Below, one piece after another: positions 40,715 to 49,262 of a stretch of 64,000 nt of DNA; positions within the stretch are counted from its first letter, which is position 1, and each line of letters starts with the position of its first letter. The position numbers and the translations under genes are program-made. The notes under the pieces are model-generated. The model was not told the origin of the DNA, ran no database searches, and worked only from the letters and a program-made list of their open reading frames with translations. This DNA is from Oxalobacteraceae bacterium. GTDB lineage: Bacteria > Pseudomonadota > Gammaproteobacteria > Burkholderiales > Burkholderiaceae_D. The stretch lies in assembly GCA_021151485.1 (NCBI GenBank), contig JAGKXB010000003.1, forward strand, positions 1 to 64,000, read 5' to 3'.

Positions 40715-42958
40715 ATGATGAAATATCCCATTGATGTATTGATTTCTGTAATGTTTAGACGTATGGTGGTTTCGCTGACTGCCTTATTGATAACTTTTTT
40801 TTCTTCGCATGCTTTTGCGGCTTCTTTGCCGCGTGATACAGGAGCTTATGCCTATTACGCTGAAAATGCTTCTGTTACGAAGGTCCTTTCTGATTTTTGC
40901 GCTAATTTTGGTTTGCGTTTGCAATTGGCGCCCAATGTCAATGAAAAACTGAACGGGCGTTTAACAGGCACCTCAGCTTCTGATTTTCTTAATCGTGTCA
41001 GTAGTACGATTGGCCTTTCTTGGTTTTATTACGCTGGCACTTTGTACGTTGCGCCATTGTCAGATTGGCATACTCGGACCTTTTCTGTTCCTAAAGAGAC
41101 TATGTATGGTTTGAAAAAGGCTATGGTAGATCTTGGTGTGTTAAATGATCAATTTGGCTGGGCAATGGTAAGTGAGCAGGGACTTGTTTTGTTGACAGGT
41201 CCTACAGCATACCTTGACCTTGTTGCTAGTACTTTGCAATCTTTGCAATCTGTTCCAGTTGGTCAGCAAGTTGCTGTATTTCGTTTGAAGTACGCTAATG
41301 TGGAGGATCGTACTTTGGTTTCGCGTGATCGACAAACCATGATTCCTGGTGTTGCGACGATATTGCGTGCATTGATTAATGGGCACAAAAAACAAGGTGT
41401 TACAGATAATAACAAAACAAAGGCAGGTGTTGATGTATCTAGTTTGGATGTTGCCAACACGGGTGTGGCTCCTATCGGAGTAAAGGCGGTGTCTGCAGGT
41501 TCTGATCTTTTTACGTCATCAGATTCAGGTCGTTCTACGATTGAATCGGATGTGAGACTGAATGCAATTATTGTTAAAGATACATTGGAAGCGATGCCTA
41601 TGTATCAAAAATTGATTACTGCATTAGATGTGCCAGCGGGTTTGATCGAAATTGAAGCAATGACTATTGATATCAATAAAACTCGTTTAAGTGAACTCGG
41701 AATGGATTGGGCGCTGGGTGATGGTCGTACTTCTATTGCTTTTGGTGATGCGTCAAAAGCTGCTGTTTCGGGAACGTTTGGTTTGTCTTACTCTTCTAAT
41801 TCGACCACAATTGTTGCCAATCAGGCGGCATCTTTGCTTGCAAAAGTACGTTTACTTGAAACAAAAGGTGATGCACGCGTGATTGGTAAACCATCAATTC
41901 TTACTACGGATAATTTGCCTGCCTTAATAGATTTGAGTCAAACTTTTTATGTCAAAGTTGCTGGCGAGCGTGTCGCTAATTTGGATGCGGTGACAACAGG
42001 CGTCATGTTAAGAGTAACGCCTCGTTTGATTACGCCTTTAAATTCTGCTCGTGAAGTTCAGTTGGTAATAGATATTGAAGATGGTACTTTGGTCGATAGA
42101 ACCGGTCTGGATTTGCCTGTGGTACAGCGTAGCGTGATTAGTACGCAAGCGACTATTTTAGAAAATCAGAGCTTGTTAATCGCAGGTCATGATACTGAAA
42201 CAGAAAGTGAACATACTGAAAAAGTGCCAGGTTTATCTAACCTTCCTGTGTTGGGTGGATTGTTTTCCAATAAAACACTTGAAAACCAACAACGTAAGCG
42301 ATTGTTTTTGATTACACCTCGTATTGTTAATCAAAAAGATCTTGTAAATGCTAAAAGTGTTAGTGATATTGCCGATACTATTAATAATGTTAATAGTGAT
42401 CTAAAAAGTAATAATGTAATAGTTTCAAAAACACCCGCAGTATTACCCTCTCAAATCAAATCAATTTCTGTTGTGCCATCAATTCAAGCTCAGCAGATCG
42501 CCGCAGTAGGATTGGAGGTCCCGCAAACTGTTCAGTTGAAACAACCCGCGCAAATAGCGCAGACCATATCGGTAATACAAGATGTTGGATTAGAGCAATC
42601 TAAAATTGTACAGAAAGTGCAAATAGAACAGCCAATACAGAAGCAACCAGTGACGCTAGTGCAATTAAGTCAAGAAAAACAACAAGAGAAATTTGCACAA
42701 TCTGATTCAATAGAGCAAGACGTTATTGTTCTACAAATCAGTGATAGAACAGCACAATATAGTCAAAAAAGAAAATCAGTGAAGCGATCTGAAACGAAAT
42801 CCAAAGCATCAGATGTGCTTGATGTCTCGATGGAATCGTTATTGTCGACATATCCTATGTTCAGAATGAGTACTACATTTGCTCTTAATAAGAGTAGTAT
42901 TACTAAAGGCAATACTAATGCTAGTGCGAATAATGACGCTGCTAGCAAGGCAAATTAG
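40715..42958 (+). CDS. sctC: T3SS outer-membrane secretin SctC
   Basis: Forms the outer-membrane ring of the injectisome. The signal peptide is contained in the first 45 residues (VVSLTALLITFFSSHAFA). N0/N1 domains (about 45-190) and N3 follow, then the secretin barrel with SILTTDNLPALIDLSQTFYVKV, DGTLVDRTGLDLPVVQRS and VPGLSNLPVLGGLFSNK. Unusually, about 204 residues follow the last secretin strand (after FLITPRIVNQKDL), Gln/Val/Ser-rich with a basic patch. T3SS secretins normally carry only a short S-domain there. The start is uncertain: ATG 40715 (747 residues) or ATG 40751 nearer the signal; no good ribosome site precedes either. Confidence 0.9.
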   Translation: MMKYPIDVLISVMFRRMVVSLTALLITFFSSHAFAASLPRDTGAYAYYAENASVTKVLSDFCANFGLRLQLAPNVNEKLNGRLTGTSASDFLNRVSSTIGLSWFYYAGTLYVAPLSDWHTRTFSVPKETMYGLKKAMVDLGVLNDQFGWAMVSEQGLVLLTGPTAYLDLVASTLQSLQSVPVGQQVAVFRLKYANVEDRTLVSRDRQTMIPGVATILRALINGHKKQGVTDNNKTKAGVDVSSLDVANTGVAPIGVKAVSAGSDLFTSSDSGRSTIESDVRLNAIIVKDTLEAMPMYQKLITALDVPAGLIEIEAMTIDINKTRLSELGMDWALGDGRTSIAFGDASKAAVSGTFGLSYSSNSTTIVANQAASLLAKVRLLETKGDARVIGKPSILTTDNLPALIDLSQTFYVKVAGERVANLDAVTTGVMLRVTPRLITPLNSAREVQLVIDIEDGTLVDRTGLDLPVVQRSVISTQATILENQSLLIAGHDTETESEHTEKVPGLSNLPVLGGLFSNKTLENQQRKRLFLITPRIVNQKDLVNAKSVSDIADTINNVNSDLKSNNVIVSKTPAVLPSQIKSISVVPSIQAQQIAAVGLEVPQTVQLKQPAQIAQTISVIQDVGLEQSKIVQKVQIEQPIQKQPVTLVQLSQEKQQEKFAQSDSIEQDVIVLQISDRTAQYSQKRKSVKRSETKSKASDVLDVSMESLLSTYPMFRMSTTFALNKSSITKGNTNASANNDAASKAN

Positions 42959-42986
42959 TTTTATTGATTAATAGATAGTGGAATTT

Positions 42987-43436
42987 ATGACATCAAGTGT
43001 ATTACCTAGTGCTTCAGTATTACAGCAGCAAATGCTGTCGAGTGAGTGTGCAAAGATATTGGCAGAGGTCGGGTTTTCTGCAATCTTTAATGGCTGTTTG
43101 GCACAGGCAAGAGTCATATTTGATACGTTGCGTTTATTTCGTCCGGGTTGTAATTCACATGTTATTGGATTTGCATTAATTGCAATGGCTGAAAAGGAAG
43201 CCCAAGTCGCGATTAGTGCACTAGAGAGTGTTTTGCGTCAAGCTCCTGATAATAGGGATGTACAGGCTATTCTTGGGCTTGCATTCTTTTTGAGTGGAAA
43301 TTACAAGGAAAGTACAAAGATTGTTGAAAAAATAACTGCATCAAATTCGGGGTCTTCTGTATTGAATTTTTCCAAGGCTTTGCGTGAAGAGCTTGCTTAT
43401 CGCATTAGCCCTGCGGATCTTCGGTGGGGTAAGTAG
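42987..43436 (+). CDS. TPR-like T3SS protein (YscG/HrpB1-like)
   Basis: A protein of about 149 residues with two or three TPR-like helix pairs (CLAQARVIFDTLRLFRPG, AQVAISALESVLRQAPDN, VQAILGLAFFLSGNYKES). Proteins of this kind near needle genes act as needle co-chaperones (YscG/PscG) or belong to the HrpB1/HrpK family. A GTG at 42978 in the same frame is an alternative start. Its position before sctI favours a needle or rod chaperone role. Confidence 0.6.
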   Translation: MTSSVLPSASVLQQQMLSSECAKILAEVGFSAIFNGCLAQARVIFDTLRLFRPGCNSHVIGFALIAMAEKEAQVAISALESVLRQAPDNRDVQAILGLAFFLSGNYKESTKIVEKITASNSGSSVLNFSKALREELAYRISPADLRWGK

Positions 43437-43524
43437 TTCAATCTTTGAGAGAGAGCGTAATGAAAGCGTAATTTTTCTTTTTGGCCTGCAGATGCAAGAG
43501 TGAATACAACTTGAGGAGAACAGT

Positions 43525-44010
43525 ATGAGCGTAGATATATTAGGTACAAAATTAGCCAACGTAGCGAGCGTAATTGACTCTTCATCTATGAGCGTGCCAA
43601 TTGCCGAAAAAGGTCGGCGTGAGGTAAGTGCGCTTGATGTTGAAGCGTTTAGTCGTTTGTTGACATCTCCGTCAATTTCAGGAGTGGGGTCTGCGGCTAG
43701 CTCATCTGTTGTTCCAACAATGAAAACACCAGTGTTGGGTGGAGTAGCACCCGCTGATGCGCCAGCAGGTGCTCCACTTTTAGGGGAGACGATTTTAGAT
43801 AGTTTACAAAAAGTAGGAACTGATGTTCGCAATCAATGGCAAAAAGTGACTGAGGTAACGCAAGCGCGTGCTATTGATGACAAGCCCTCTGTCAGTGAGT
43901 TGTTGGCAGCACAATTACAAGTATCAAAAGTAGTATTTGCAACTGAGATGACGAGTACAGTCATTAAAAAAGTATCTACTGTTGTTGACTCCATCGTACA
44001 CATGCAATGA
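43525..44010 (+). CDS. sctI: T3SS inner rod protein SctI
   Basis: A 161-residue protein with GAGGAG before the ATG. The first 110 residues are low in structure (Ala/Ser/Pro-rich). The last 45 form the conserved amphipathic C-terminal helix ending VVFATEMTSTVIKKVSTVVDSIVHMQ-like (given in part), as in YscI/BscI. It builds the inner rod linking the export gate with the needle. The stop overlaps the sctJ start, and the IJKL order is that of the Ysc and Bsc systems. Confidence 0.75.
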   Translation: MSVDILGTKLANVASVIDSSSMSVPIAEKGRREVSALDVEAFSRLLTSPSISGVGSAASSSVVPTMKTPVLGGVAPADAPAGAPLLGETILDSLQKVGTDVRNQWQKVTEVTQARAIDDKPSVSELLAAQLQVSKVVFATEMTSTVIKKVSTVVDSIVHMQ

Positions 44011-44846
44011 TCAATATATTAAATAAATCGTTAAATAACACTTTCCTGAAGGCTGCTTTGCAGTTGATATTGAATTTAATGCTAGTGTTGGTACTGTCAT
44101 CATGTGGCAGCAAGGTAGAAGTAGTTAGTGCATTGCCAGAAGGGGATGCCAATGAGGTCTTGGGTGTGTTGCTTAATGCTGGAATTGATGCACATAAGAT
44201 TGTTGGTAAAGCCGGAGTATCCGTTGCAGTTGATCAATCATCAACTGCACTGGCAATTGATATTTTGCGTCAGCAAGGGTTACCACATGAAAAACGCTCA
44301 AAGATGGGTGATGTATTCAAGAAAGAAAATTTAATTTCTTCCCCGCTTGAGGAGCGTGCACGCTATTTATATGCTTTGTCTCAAGAATTGGAGCAAACTT
44401 TATCCCAAATTGATGGCGTTGTGATGGCTCGTGTCCATGTCGTATTGCCTGACCGGGTTGCACCAGGGGAGCCCACTATTCCTTCATCAGCCTCCGTATT
44501 TTTAAAATACCAAGCTGGTTTTGGGGTAGAGAGTATTGTTTCACAGGTAAATTTGTTGGTGGCTAACAGTATTCCCGGATTGGCACAGGAAAAAGTGACT
44601 GTTGCTCTTGTACCGGCAACTGTTAATAAGAATGCAGCACCTAGCATGCGTTTGGATGACGTATTGTTTTTTCGGGTTGAGCATGGATCTGCAACATCTC
44701 TGCGTATTTTACTTGCTACTTTGTTTGTGACGATGTTGTTATCCGCTGGTATCGCGGTTTATTTTGCATTGAACAATGAAAAATTTTCTCGTTCTTCTTT
44801 TGGAGCGAAGTTCGCTAAATTAACGGGGCCGAGAAATAAGGTATGA
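44007..44846 (+). CDS. sctJ: T3SS inner-membrane ring lipoprotein SctJ
   Basis: A 279-residue lipoprotein. The signal ends in LVLSSC, a lipobox with the lipidated Cys, followed by two ring-building domains (EVVSALPEGDANEVLGVLLNAGI and ARVHVVLPD) and a C-terminal membrane helix (ILLATLFVTMLLSAGIAVYF). This is the canonical YscJ/PrgK/EscJ plan, stacked with SctD in the inner membrane. It overlaps sctI and sctK by four bases at each end, so expression is coupled. Confidence 0.94.
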   Translation: MINILNKSLNNTFLKAALQLILNLMLVLVLSSCGSKVEVVSALPEGDANEVLGVLLNAGIDAHKIVGKAGVSVAVDQSSTALAIDILRQQGLPHEKRSKMGDVFKKENLISSPLEERARYLYALSQELEQTLSQIDGVVMARVHVVLPDRVAPGEPTIPSSASVFLKYQAGFGVESIVSQVNLLVANSIPGLAQEKVTVALVPATVNKNAAPSMRLDDVLFFRVEHGSATSLRILLATLFVTMLLSAGIAVYFALNNEKFSRSSFGAKFAKLTGPRNKV

Positions 44847-45529
44847 GTACCTTGCCTATCACCAAACGTTTAATTTATGAATTTATGATGCGTCCTAGCT
44901 TCCACCTTGGTGCAGGTTGGGATCAGCAATTATTACCAAGTATCTTAAAGTTAAAGCGTCTAAGTCCTCAATCGCATGCATTTTTATCTCGTTTTATTAT
45001 CGAGAAGTGTAGGCTGTCATCTGTGTTGCCAGACATTCAATATGATGAATTGGTCTGGGCTTTTGTGTTGTTGCCTTCTCCACGTTTGAATCGGTTTGTA
45101 TCTTATTTGGGAGCCGTTTTTGTCGGACAGGAAGTACAACAGGCAATCGCGCGCAGTACTGTGTCTGCGTATCGAGATGTGCTGGGTGCTGAGCTTTATA
45201 CCTTTATTATTCAACGTGTGCCATTGATTACGAAAGCTGATTATGGTGCGGAGTATGTTGGCCCGGAGAGAATCATGGAAGTTTTATTGGGCGCCGGAAG
45301 CTGTGTGCTACGTAATTTATGTGATTCTTATAGCATGGCATTATGGCCACGAGTACGTTTGAAATTGCCATATCAAGAGAATATGGATGACGTACACGTT
45401 GATGTTATGCGTTCTTTTATGATGCATATTGATATAGTAAATATGCGCAAGATCACGTTTCGTGTACTCCGTGAACTTGAACCAACCTGGTTGAAACAAT
45501 TTTTAACTGTCGCTGTAGGCCCAGGATGA
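44843..45529 (+). CDS. sctK: T3SS sorting-platform protein SctK
   Basis: A 228-residue soluble protein at the expected place between sctJ and sctL. The family is poorly conserved; the recognisable part is the central LPSPRLNRFVSYLGAVFVG with the C-terminal half LKLPY. SctK links the SctQ/SctL pods of the cytoplasmic sorting platform to the SctD ring. The assignment relies on gene order (I-J-K-L) and size. It overlaps both neighbours by four bases. Confidence 0.72.
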   Translation: MSTLPITKRLIYEFMMRPSFHLGAGWDQQLLPSILKLKRLSPQSHAFLSRFIIEKCRLSSVLPDIQYDELVWAFVLLPSPRLNRFVSYLGAVFVGQEVQQAIARSTVSAYRDVLGAELYTFIIQRVPLITKADYGAEYVGPERIMEVLLGAGSCVLRNLCDSYSMALWPRVRLKLPYQENMDDVHVDVMRSFMMHIDIVNMRKITFRVLRELEPTWLKQFLTVAVGPG

Positions 45530-46107
45530 AAAACGGAAAAATTATAAGGCGTGAAGATGCTGATAACTGGCGCACTAGCCAGGACTTGCTTGCACAGGCT
45601 AAGCTGGAAGTTGAAAATATGCGCATTAAAGCACAAGAACGTGCCTTGGCTGAAGAATTGCGTGGTTATACGACAGGTTTAGAGCATGCAAGGACGGAGC
45701 AATCACAAATTGTGTTGGAAACTATTTTGCGGCGTGATGTTTACTTCTCGACCATAGAAGCTGATTTGGTCGATGTTGTCATGAATGCTGTGCGCAAAAT
45801 ATTTGCAGACTTTAGTGATATTGAGCGTGTCAAAATTGTTTTGGCAAAAGCATTGAGCACCTTGCGTAATCAAACTCAGGCGACAGTATCTGTCCACCCA
45901 AGTCAGTATGAGGCATTAAAATCTTCAGTTGATGTATTGATTAGTTCTTGCCCGCATTTGCGGGTATTGACTGTTGAATCAGATTCAAGAATTAATCCGG
46001 GCACCTGTGTGTTGTCAAGTGATATTAGTATTATTGAAACTGATCTCGAAGCACAGATTCGTGCCATTGAATATTCTCTAGCTGCTTTGCTGCCTGGGCC
46101 AGCATAA
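45526..46107 (+). CDS. sctL: T3SS ATPase stator protein SctL
   Basis: A 193-residue FliH/YscL-type protein. A charged coiled coil (about 10-75) rich in Ala, Glu and Arg is followed by the C-terminal domain with AVRKIFADF, VHPSQYEAL and PGTCVLSSDISIIETDLEAQI, which is the typical FliH/SctL ending. It should bind the ATPase SctN and SctQ. In most systems sctN follows at once; here sctL is the last gene of the block and faces sctU 14 bases away. Confidence 0.88.
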   Translation: MKNGKIIRREDADNWRTSQDLLAQAKLEVENMRIKAQERALAEELRGYTTGLEHARTEQSQIVLETILRRDVYFSTIEADLVDVVMNAVRKIFADFSDIERVKIVLAKALSTLRNQTQATVSVHPSQYEALKSSVDVLISSCPHLRVLTVESDSRINPGTCVLSSDISIIETDLEAQIRAIEYSLAALLPGPA

Positions 46108-46120
46108 AAATTGTTCAAAG

Positions 46121-47170
46121 TTAGTCATGCCAATCTGGACGCATATCGCGTACTGCTTGCAAGACCTCTACGACGGCATGCAGTAAATGACTGGGTACAT
46201 AATCGTCTAGTGCGGCATCGGCCATCAATGCATGTGCTAGTGGGATATTCTGAATAATCGGAACACCAGCGTTGGTGGCTTCTTCCACAATGGCGCGCGC
46301 ATAAGCACCTTCCCCTTTTGCCATCACAACAGGTAATGCGGTTTCCTCTGCTTCATAACGTAGTGCGATAGCAAAATGGACTGGATTGACCACGATGGCG
46401 GAAGATTTCCGCACTGCTTGCTTGCGTTCTTCCATTAATAATTCTTTATGTAATTCCTTGCGATGTTGTTTGATGTGTGGATCCCCATCGTTTTCTTTGT
46501 GTTCTTTCTTAACTTCATCTTTTGACATTCTTTGTTGTTTGAAGAAAAGATGTCGCTGCAACAAAATATCAATCAACGCAACGATCAAAAAGATGATGGC
46601 ACTACTAATTAACATGTTATTCAGCAATGTAGCAAAAGCTGTCCCCAGGGCATGAATGCCGGATTCCGGTAGTAGAATCAAGGGGCCAATGTTATCCCTG
46701 ATGATGCGCCATAGTATCCACGTGAGGATGAGTACTTTTAGTACAGATTTGCACGCTTCCAGCAAGTTTTTCATTGAAAAAAGATTTTTTACATTGCTGA
46801 TAACATCCAATTTTTTGAAACTAGGTTTGATCTTTTCTGGTGCGAATACTACCCCTGCTTGCAATATTTCTGCCAAAACGCTGATGAAAATAATAATGAC
46901 GACGAAGGGAATTCCTGAAGAAACCAATTCGCGCATTACCATATCCAGAAAACTATCCAATACTACAGAGAAGGGGGCGTAGGCATGATTTCCAGCCCAT
47001 TGCACCATGTTGGAAATACTGGAAACAATTTGTTTACCGGAAAACGTTAGGTAAATAACAAAACCTAGCAAAAGTAACGCTTTTGAGACTTCTTTGCTTT
47101 GTGGCACATCTCCTTTTTGACGTGCATCACGTAGTTTTTTCGGGGTGGGTTGTTCTGTTTTTTCCGTCAT
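46121..47170 (-). CDS. sctU: T3SS export apparatus switch protein SctU
   Basis: A 349-residue FlhB-family protein: the N-terminus reads TEKTEQPTPKKLRDARQKGDV, then four membrane segments (about 30-210), a charged linker and the cytoplasmic autocleavage domain. The cleavage motif is NPVH rather than the usual NPTH. Asn-Pro, between which the chain cuts itself, and the His are kept. SctU sets the change from early to later substrates. It is the last gene of sctQRSTU on the minus strand. Confidence 0.93.
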   Translation of the reverse strand: MTEKTEQPTPKKLRDARQKGDVPQSKEVSKALLLLGFVIYLTFSGKQIVSSISNMVQWAGNHAYAPFSVVLDSFLDMVMRELVSSGIPFVVIIIFISVLAEILQAGVVFAPEKIKPSFKKLDVISNVKNLFSMKNLLEACKSVLKVLILTWILWRIIRDNIGPLILLPESGIHALGTAFATLLNNMLISSAIIFLIVALIDILLQRHLFFKQQRMSKDEVKKEHKENDGDPHIKQHRKELHKELLMEERKQAVRKSSAIVVNPVHFAIALRYEAEETALPVVMAKGEGAYARAIVEEATNAGVPIIQNIPLAHALMADAALDDYVPSHLLHAVVEVLQAVRDMRPDWHD

Positions 47171-47186
47171 TGGACCAGTTAACCAG

Positions 47187-47981
47187 TTATTGCGTCAGTT
47201 TAATGAATTGCTGGGTGACAGAAAGAATTTGTGGCAATTCTAGTACTGTCTTTTCTAGATAGCGTAATAAATGGGGAAAATAGAGCACTAGGACGAATAG
47301 CGCAATACCGCTTTTAATTGGCATTGCCAGGAAGAAAACTTGCATTTGTGGAGCGAATAAACTCACAATTGCCAGTGCAATTTCGGCTAGTAGCATACAA
47401 ATCATGGCGGGTGCTGCCAATACAATTGCCGTACGAATCAAAGCATCAAGTAAACCTAAATAATGTTTTGCAAATGCTGGGTCTAAATGCGGTAAGCCAG
47501 CTGTGATTGGCCATACGGTATAGCTTTGATAAATCATGCCTAACATTAGGGTGAGGCCACCCATGATCAAAAATAATACTGTGTAGGCTTGCTCGATCAA
47601 CGTTGCGAGTGTGGAAACCTCGTTTCCTGTCATTGGATTTGTGATGGCACCAGCAGTCGCACCACGTTGGTTATCAATCACAAAGCCAGCAGCTTCAGCG
47701 GCCCAAAATGGAATGGCGACAGCAAATCCTAGCAACATACCTATGCCTGTTTCTTTGAGCACCAAGAGAATTAGCCATGCCGCATTAATTGACGTATTGT
47801 CGATTTGCACTATTAGCATAGGCAAAATTGGTAGGGTAAAAGCGCTTGCAACCCCTACCCGTAGTAAAGCAGGCATATTTTGACGCGTGAGGAAAGGTAG
47901 CATAGCCAATGCTGCCAGCATTCGAGGCACGCCTAGCGTAAATCCAGTCAATATTGGCTGGACGGAGCTTAAATCCATCAT
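47187..47981 (-). CDS. sctT: T3SS export apparatus protein SctT
   Basis: A 264-residue FliR/YscT-type membrane protein with about six to eight hydrophobic segments. It carries the family stretches RMLAALAMLPFLTRQNMPALLRVGV, QRGATAGAITNPMTGNE-like and MPIKSGIALFVLVLYFPHLL (quoted in part). With SctR and SctS it forms the helical core of the export channel. The spacing to sctS and sctU is 12 and 16 bases. Confidence 0.93.
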   Translation of the reverse strand: MMDLSSVQPILTGFTLGVPRMLAALAMLPFLTRQNMPALLRVGVASAFTLPILPMLIVQIDNTSINAAWLILLVLKETGIGMLLGFAVAIPFWAAEAAGFVIDNQRGATAGAITNPMTGNEVSTLATLIEQAYTVLFLIMGGLTLMLGMIYQSYTVWPITAGLPHLDPAFAKHYLGLLDALIRTAIVLAAPAMICMLLAEIALAIVSLFAPQMQVFFLAMPIKSGIALFVLVLYFPHLLRYLEKTVLELPQILSVTQQFIKLTQ

Positions 47982-47993
47982 GGTTGTAATTGT

Positions 47994-48263
47994 TTATTTC
48001 CCAACCAGGGGAATGACATCGAACAGGATTTTCGTGTATTGGTATATTTCACTACCTATCCAACGCATGGTAAGTGCTAATGTAATGACAGTAGCGACCA
48101 ACTTGACTGCATATGAAAGTGTTTGCTCTTGAATTTGCGTCAGGGCCTGTATGACTGCAAATAAAATACCGACTACTGCGGCTGCAACAATCACTGGCAG
48201 CGATAGCATTAAACTTAAATACAGTGCCTTGTTGGCATAATTAATCAATTCAGCGGTGGACAC
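47994..48263 (-). CDS. sctS: T3SS export apparatus protein SctS
   Basis: An 89-residue, two-helix membrane protein of the FliQ/YscS family (ELINYANKALYLSLMLSLP and GILFAVIQALTQIQEQTL). I place the start at GTG 48263. AGGAG lies 6 bases upstream (48270-48274), the length then matches the 86-90 of the family, and sctR (stop at 48284) no longer overlaps. The open frame continues 21 codons to an ATG at 48326, but that would add residues foreign to the family and overlap sctR. Confidence 0.9.
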   Translation of the reverse strand: MSTAELINYANKALYLSLMLSLPVIVAAAVVGILFAVIQALTQIQEQTLSYAVKLVATVITLALTMRWIGSEIYQYTKILFDVIPLVGK

Positions 48264-48283
48264 AGCTTGCTCCTGATCTGGCG

Positions 48284-48931
48284 TTATATGTAAGAAAGCA
48301 CCAACCCATGTAAGAGTTGTGTCCATCCATCAACCATGACGAATAAGAATAATTTCAGCGGTAAAGAAATCGTCGATGGCGATACCATCATCATTCCGAG
48401 TGCAAGCAGTATGTTTGAAACAATGAGATCAATGACCACAAAGGGCAAATAAAGCAAAAAACCAATCTCAAACGCTGTTGTTAATTCACCAACGACAAAG
48501 GCAGGCATTAATACAAGGAAATCAGATTCTTTGACTTTGTCTGATTGCTCCTTGGGCCACATGGTTTTTGTCGTATTAACGAAAAATGCTCGTTGTTCTG
48601 CTTTACTGTTTTTGATTAAAAAAGCGCGTAGCGGTTCTGATCCTTTGCTGAAAGTGTTCATGATGGCTTGTACACTGGTGAGGGCACCTGGTTCATTACG
48701 GAAGGCATCGCCCGTTTTTTCTATCACTGGCGCCATGACGTATAAACTCAAAATAAAAGACAATCCGTACAACGCGATATTTGGTGGAACTTGTTGTACC
48801 CCTAGCGAGTTGCGTACCAACATCATGACGGTTGATATTTTTAAGAATGAAGTAGTCACTACCAAAAATAAAGGCAGCAATCCTAGGATTGCCAGCACAA
48901 TGGCAAGTGAAATTGGGTCTATAGCTGTCAT
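48284..48931 (-). CDS. sctR: T3SS export apparatus protein SctR
   Basis: A 215-residue FliP/YscR-type protein with SFLKISTVMMLVRNSLGVQQVPPN, PAFVVGELTTAFEIGFLLYLPFVVIDL and the terminal KLFLFVMVDGW, all highly conserved (quoted in part). Five SctR copies with SctS and SctT make the export pore. The start at ATG 48931 (MTAIDPIS) is chosen by family length; the frame opens 26 codons earlier inside sctQ. No clear ribosome site precedes it. Confidence 0.94.
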   Translation of the reverse strand: MTAIDPISLAIVLAILGLLPLFLVVTTSFLKISTVMMLVRNSLGVQQVPPNIALYGLSFILSLYVMAPVIEKTGDAFRNEPGALTSVQAIMNTFSKGSEPLRAFLIKNSKAEQRAFFVNTTKTMWPKEQSDKVKESDFLVLMPAFVVGELTTAFEIGFLLYLPFVVIDLIVSNILLALGMMMVSPSTISLPLKLFLFVMVDGWTQLLHGLVLSYI

Positions 48932-48965
48932 GTGTAACGGGTGACGGTGGTTGTAACGATGAGAA

Positions 48966-49262
48966 TTATGATTTGTGCGGGGGCATGATGCGCGTAATAG
49001 AGACACCAATTTGTCCGTTGACTTCGACTAACTCACCTTCGCCAATACGGACACCATTCATTCGTAAATTGACTGCACGTTCTGGAGCCAAACCGAGGTC
49101 AAATATATAACCGGGGGCGAGTTTAGATAATTCTTTCAATAGAATTTGTCGCTCACCTATGTCAAAAGTAATGCGAATTGGTATGTCCCCCAAATTATCG
49201 GGATTAAATTGCAGCAAGGAGTCTGCATCGTCATCAGTATTGATCATTGTTTCTTGTTCCAT
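48966..49262 (-). CDS. Predicted internal translation product SctQ-C
   Basis: Inside sctQ, AGAGGTG (revcomp of 49269-49275), six A's and an ATG (49262-49260, MEQETMINTDDD) form a textbook ribosome start in the sctQ frame. The product would have 98 residues and consist of the acidic lead and the C-terminal SPOA domain. In Yersinia, Salmonella and Shigella a separate C-terminal SctQ fragment of about this size is made from an internal start and is part of the platform. Here it is predicted only from the start signal and domain position. Confidence 0.55.
   Translation of the reverse strand: MEQETMINTDDDADSLLQFNPDNLGDIPIRITFDIGERQILLKELSKLAPGYIFDLGLAPERAVNLRMNGVRIGEGELVEVNGQIGVSITRIMPPHKS

Noticed and set aside
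43341..43832. 163-residue open frame antisense to sctI
   Set aside because: It covers sctI and the end of the TPR gene, and its codon pattern mirrors them; sctI is supported by position, ribosome site and C-terminal helix.
38700..46120. Further HrpL-type boxes upstream of the plus-strand T3SS genes
   Set aside because: I looked for GGAACC/GGAACT followed by NCAC at 15-16 bases before each operon start and saw no good match; only the site at 54957-54984 stands.
48264..48326. ATG 48326 as the SctS start
   Set aside because: It overlaps sctR by 43 bases and lengthens SctS beyond the family size, while GTG 48263 has AGGAG at ideal spacing.
48932..49009. Upstream extension of SctR into sctQ
   Set aside because: The 26 extra residues are His/Arg-rich and unlike SctR; the family starts at MTAIDPIS-like sequence.
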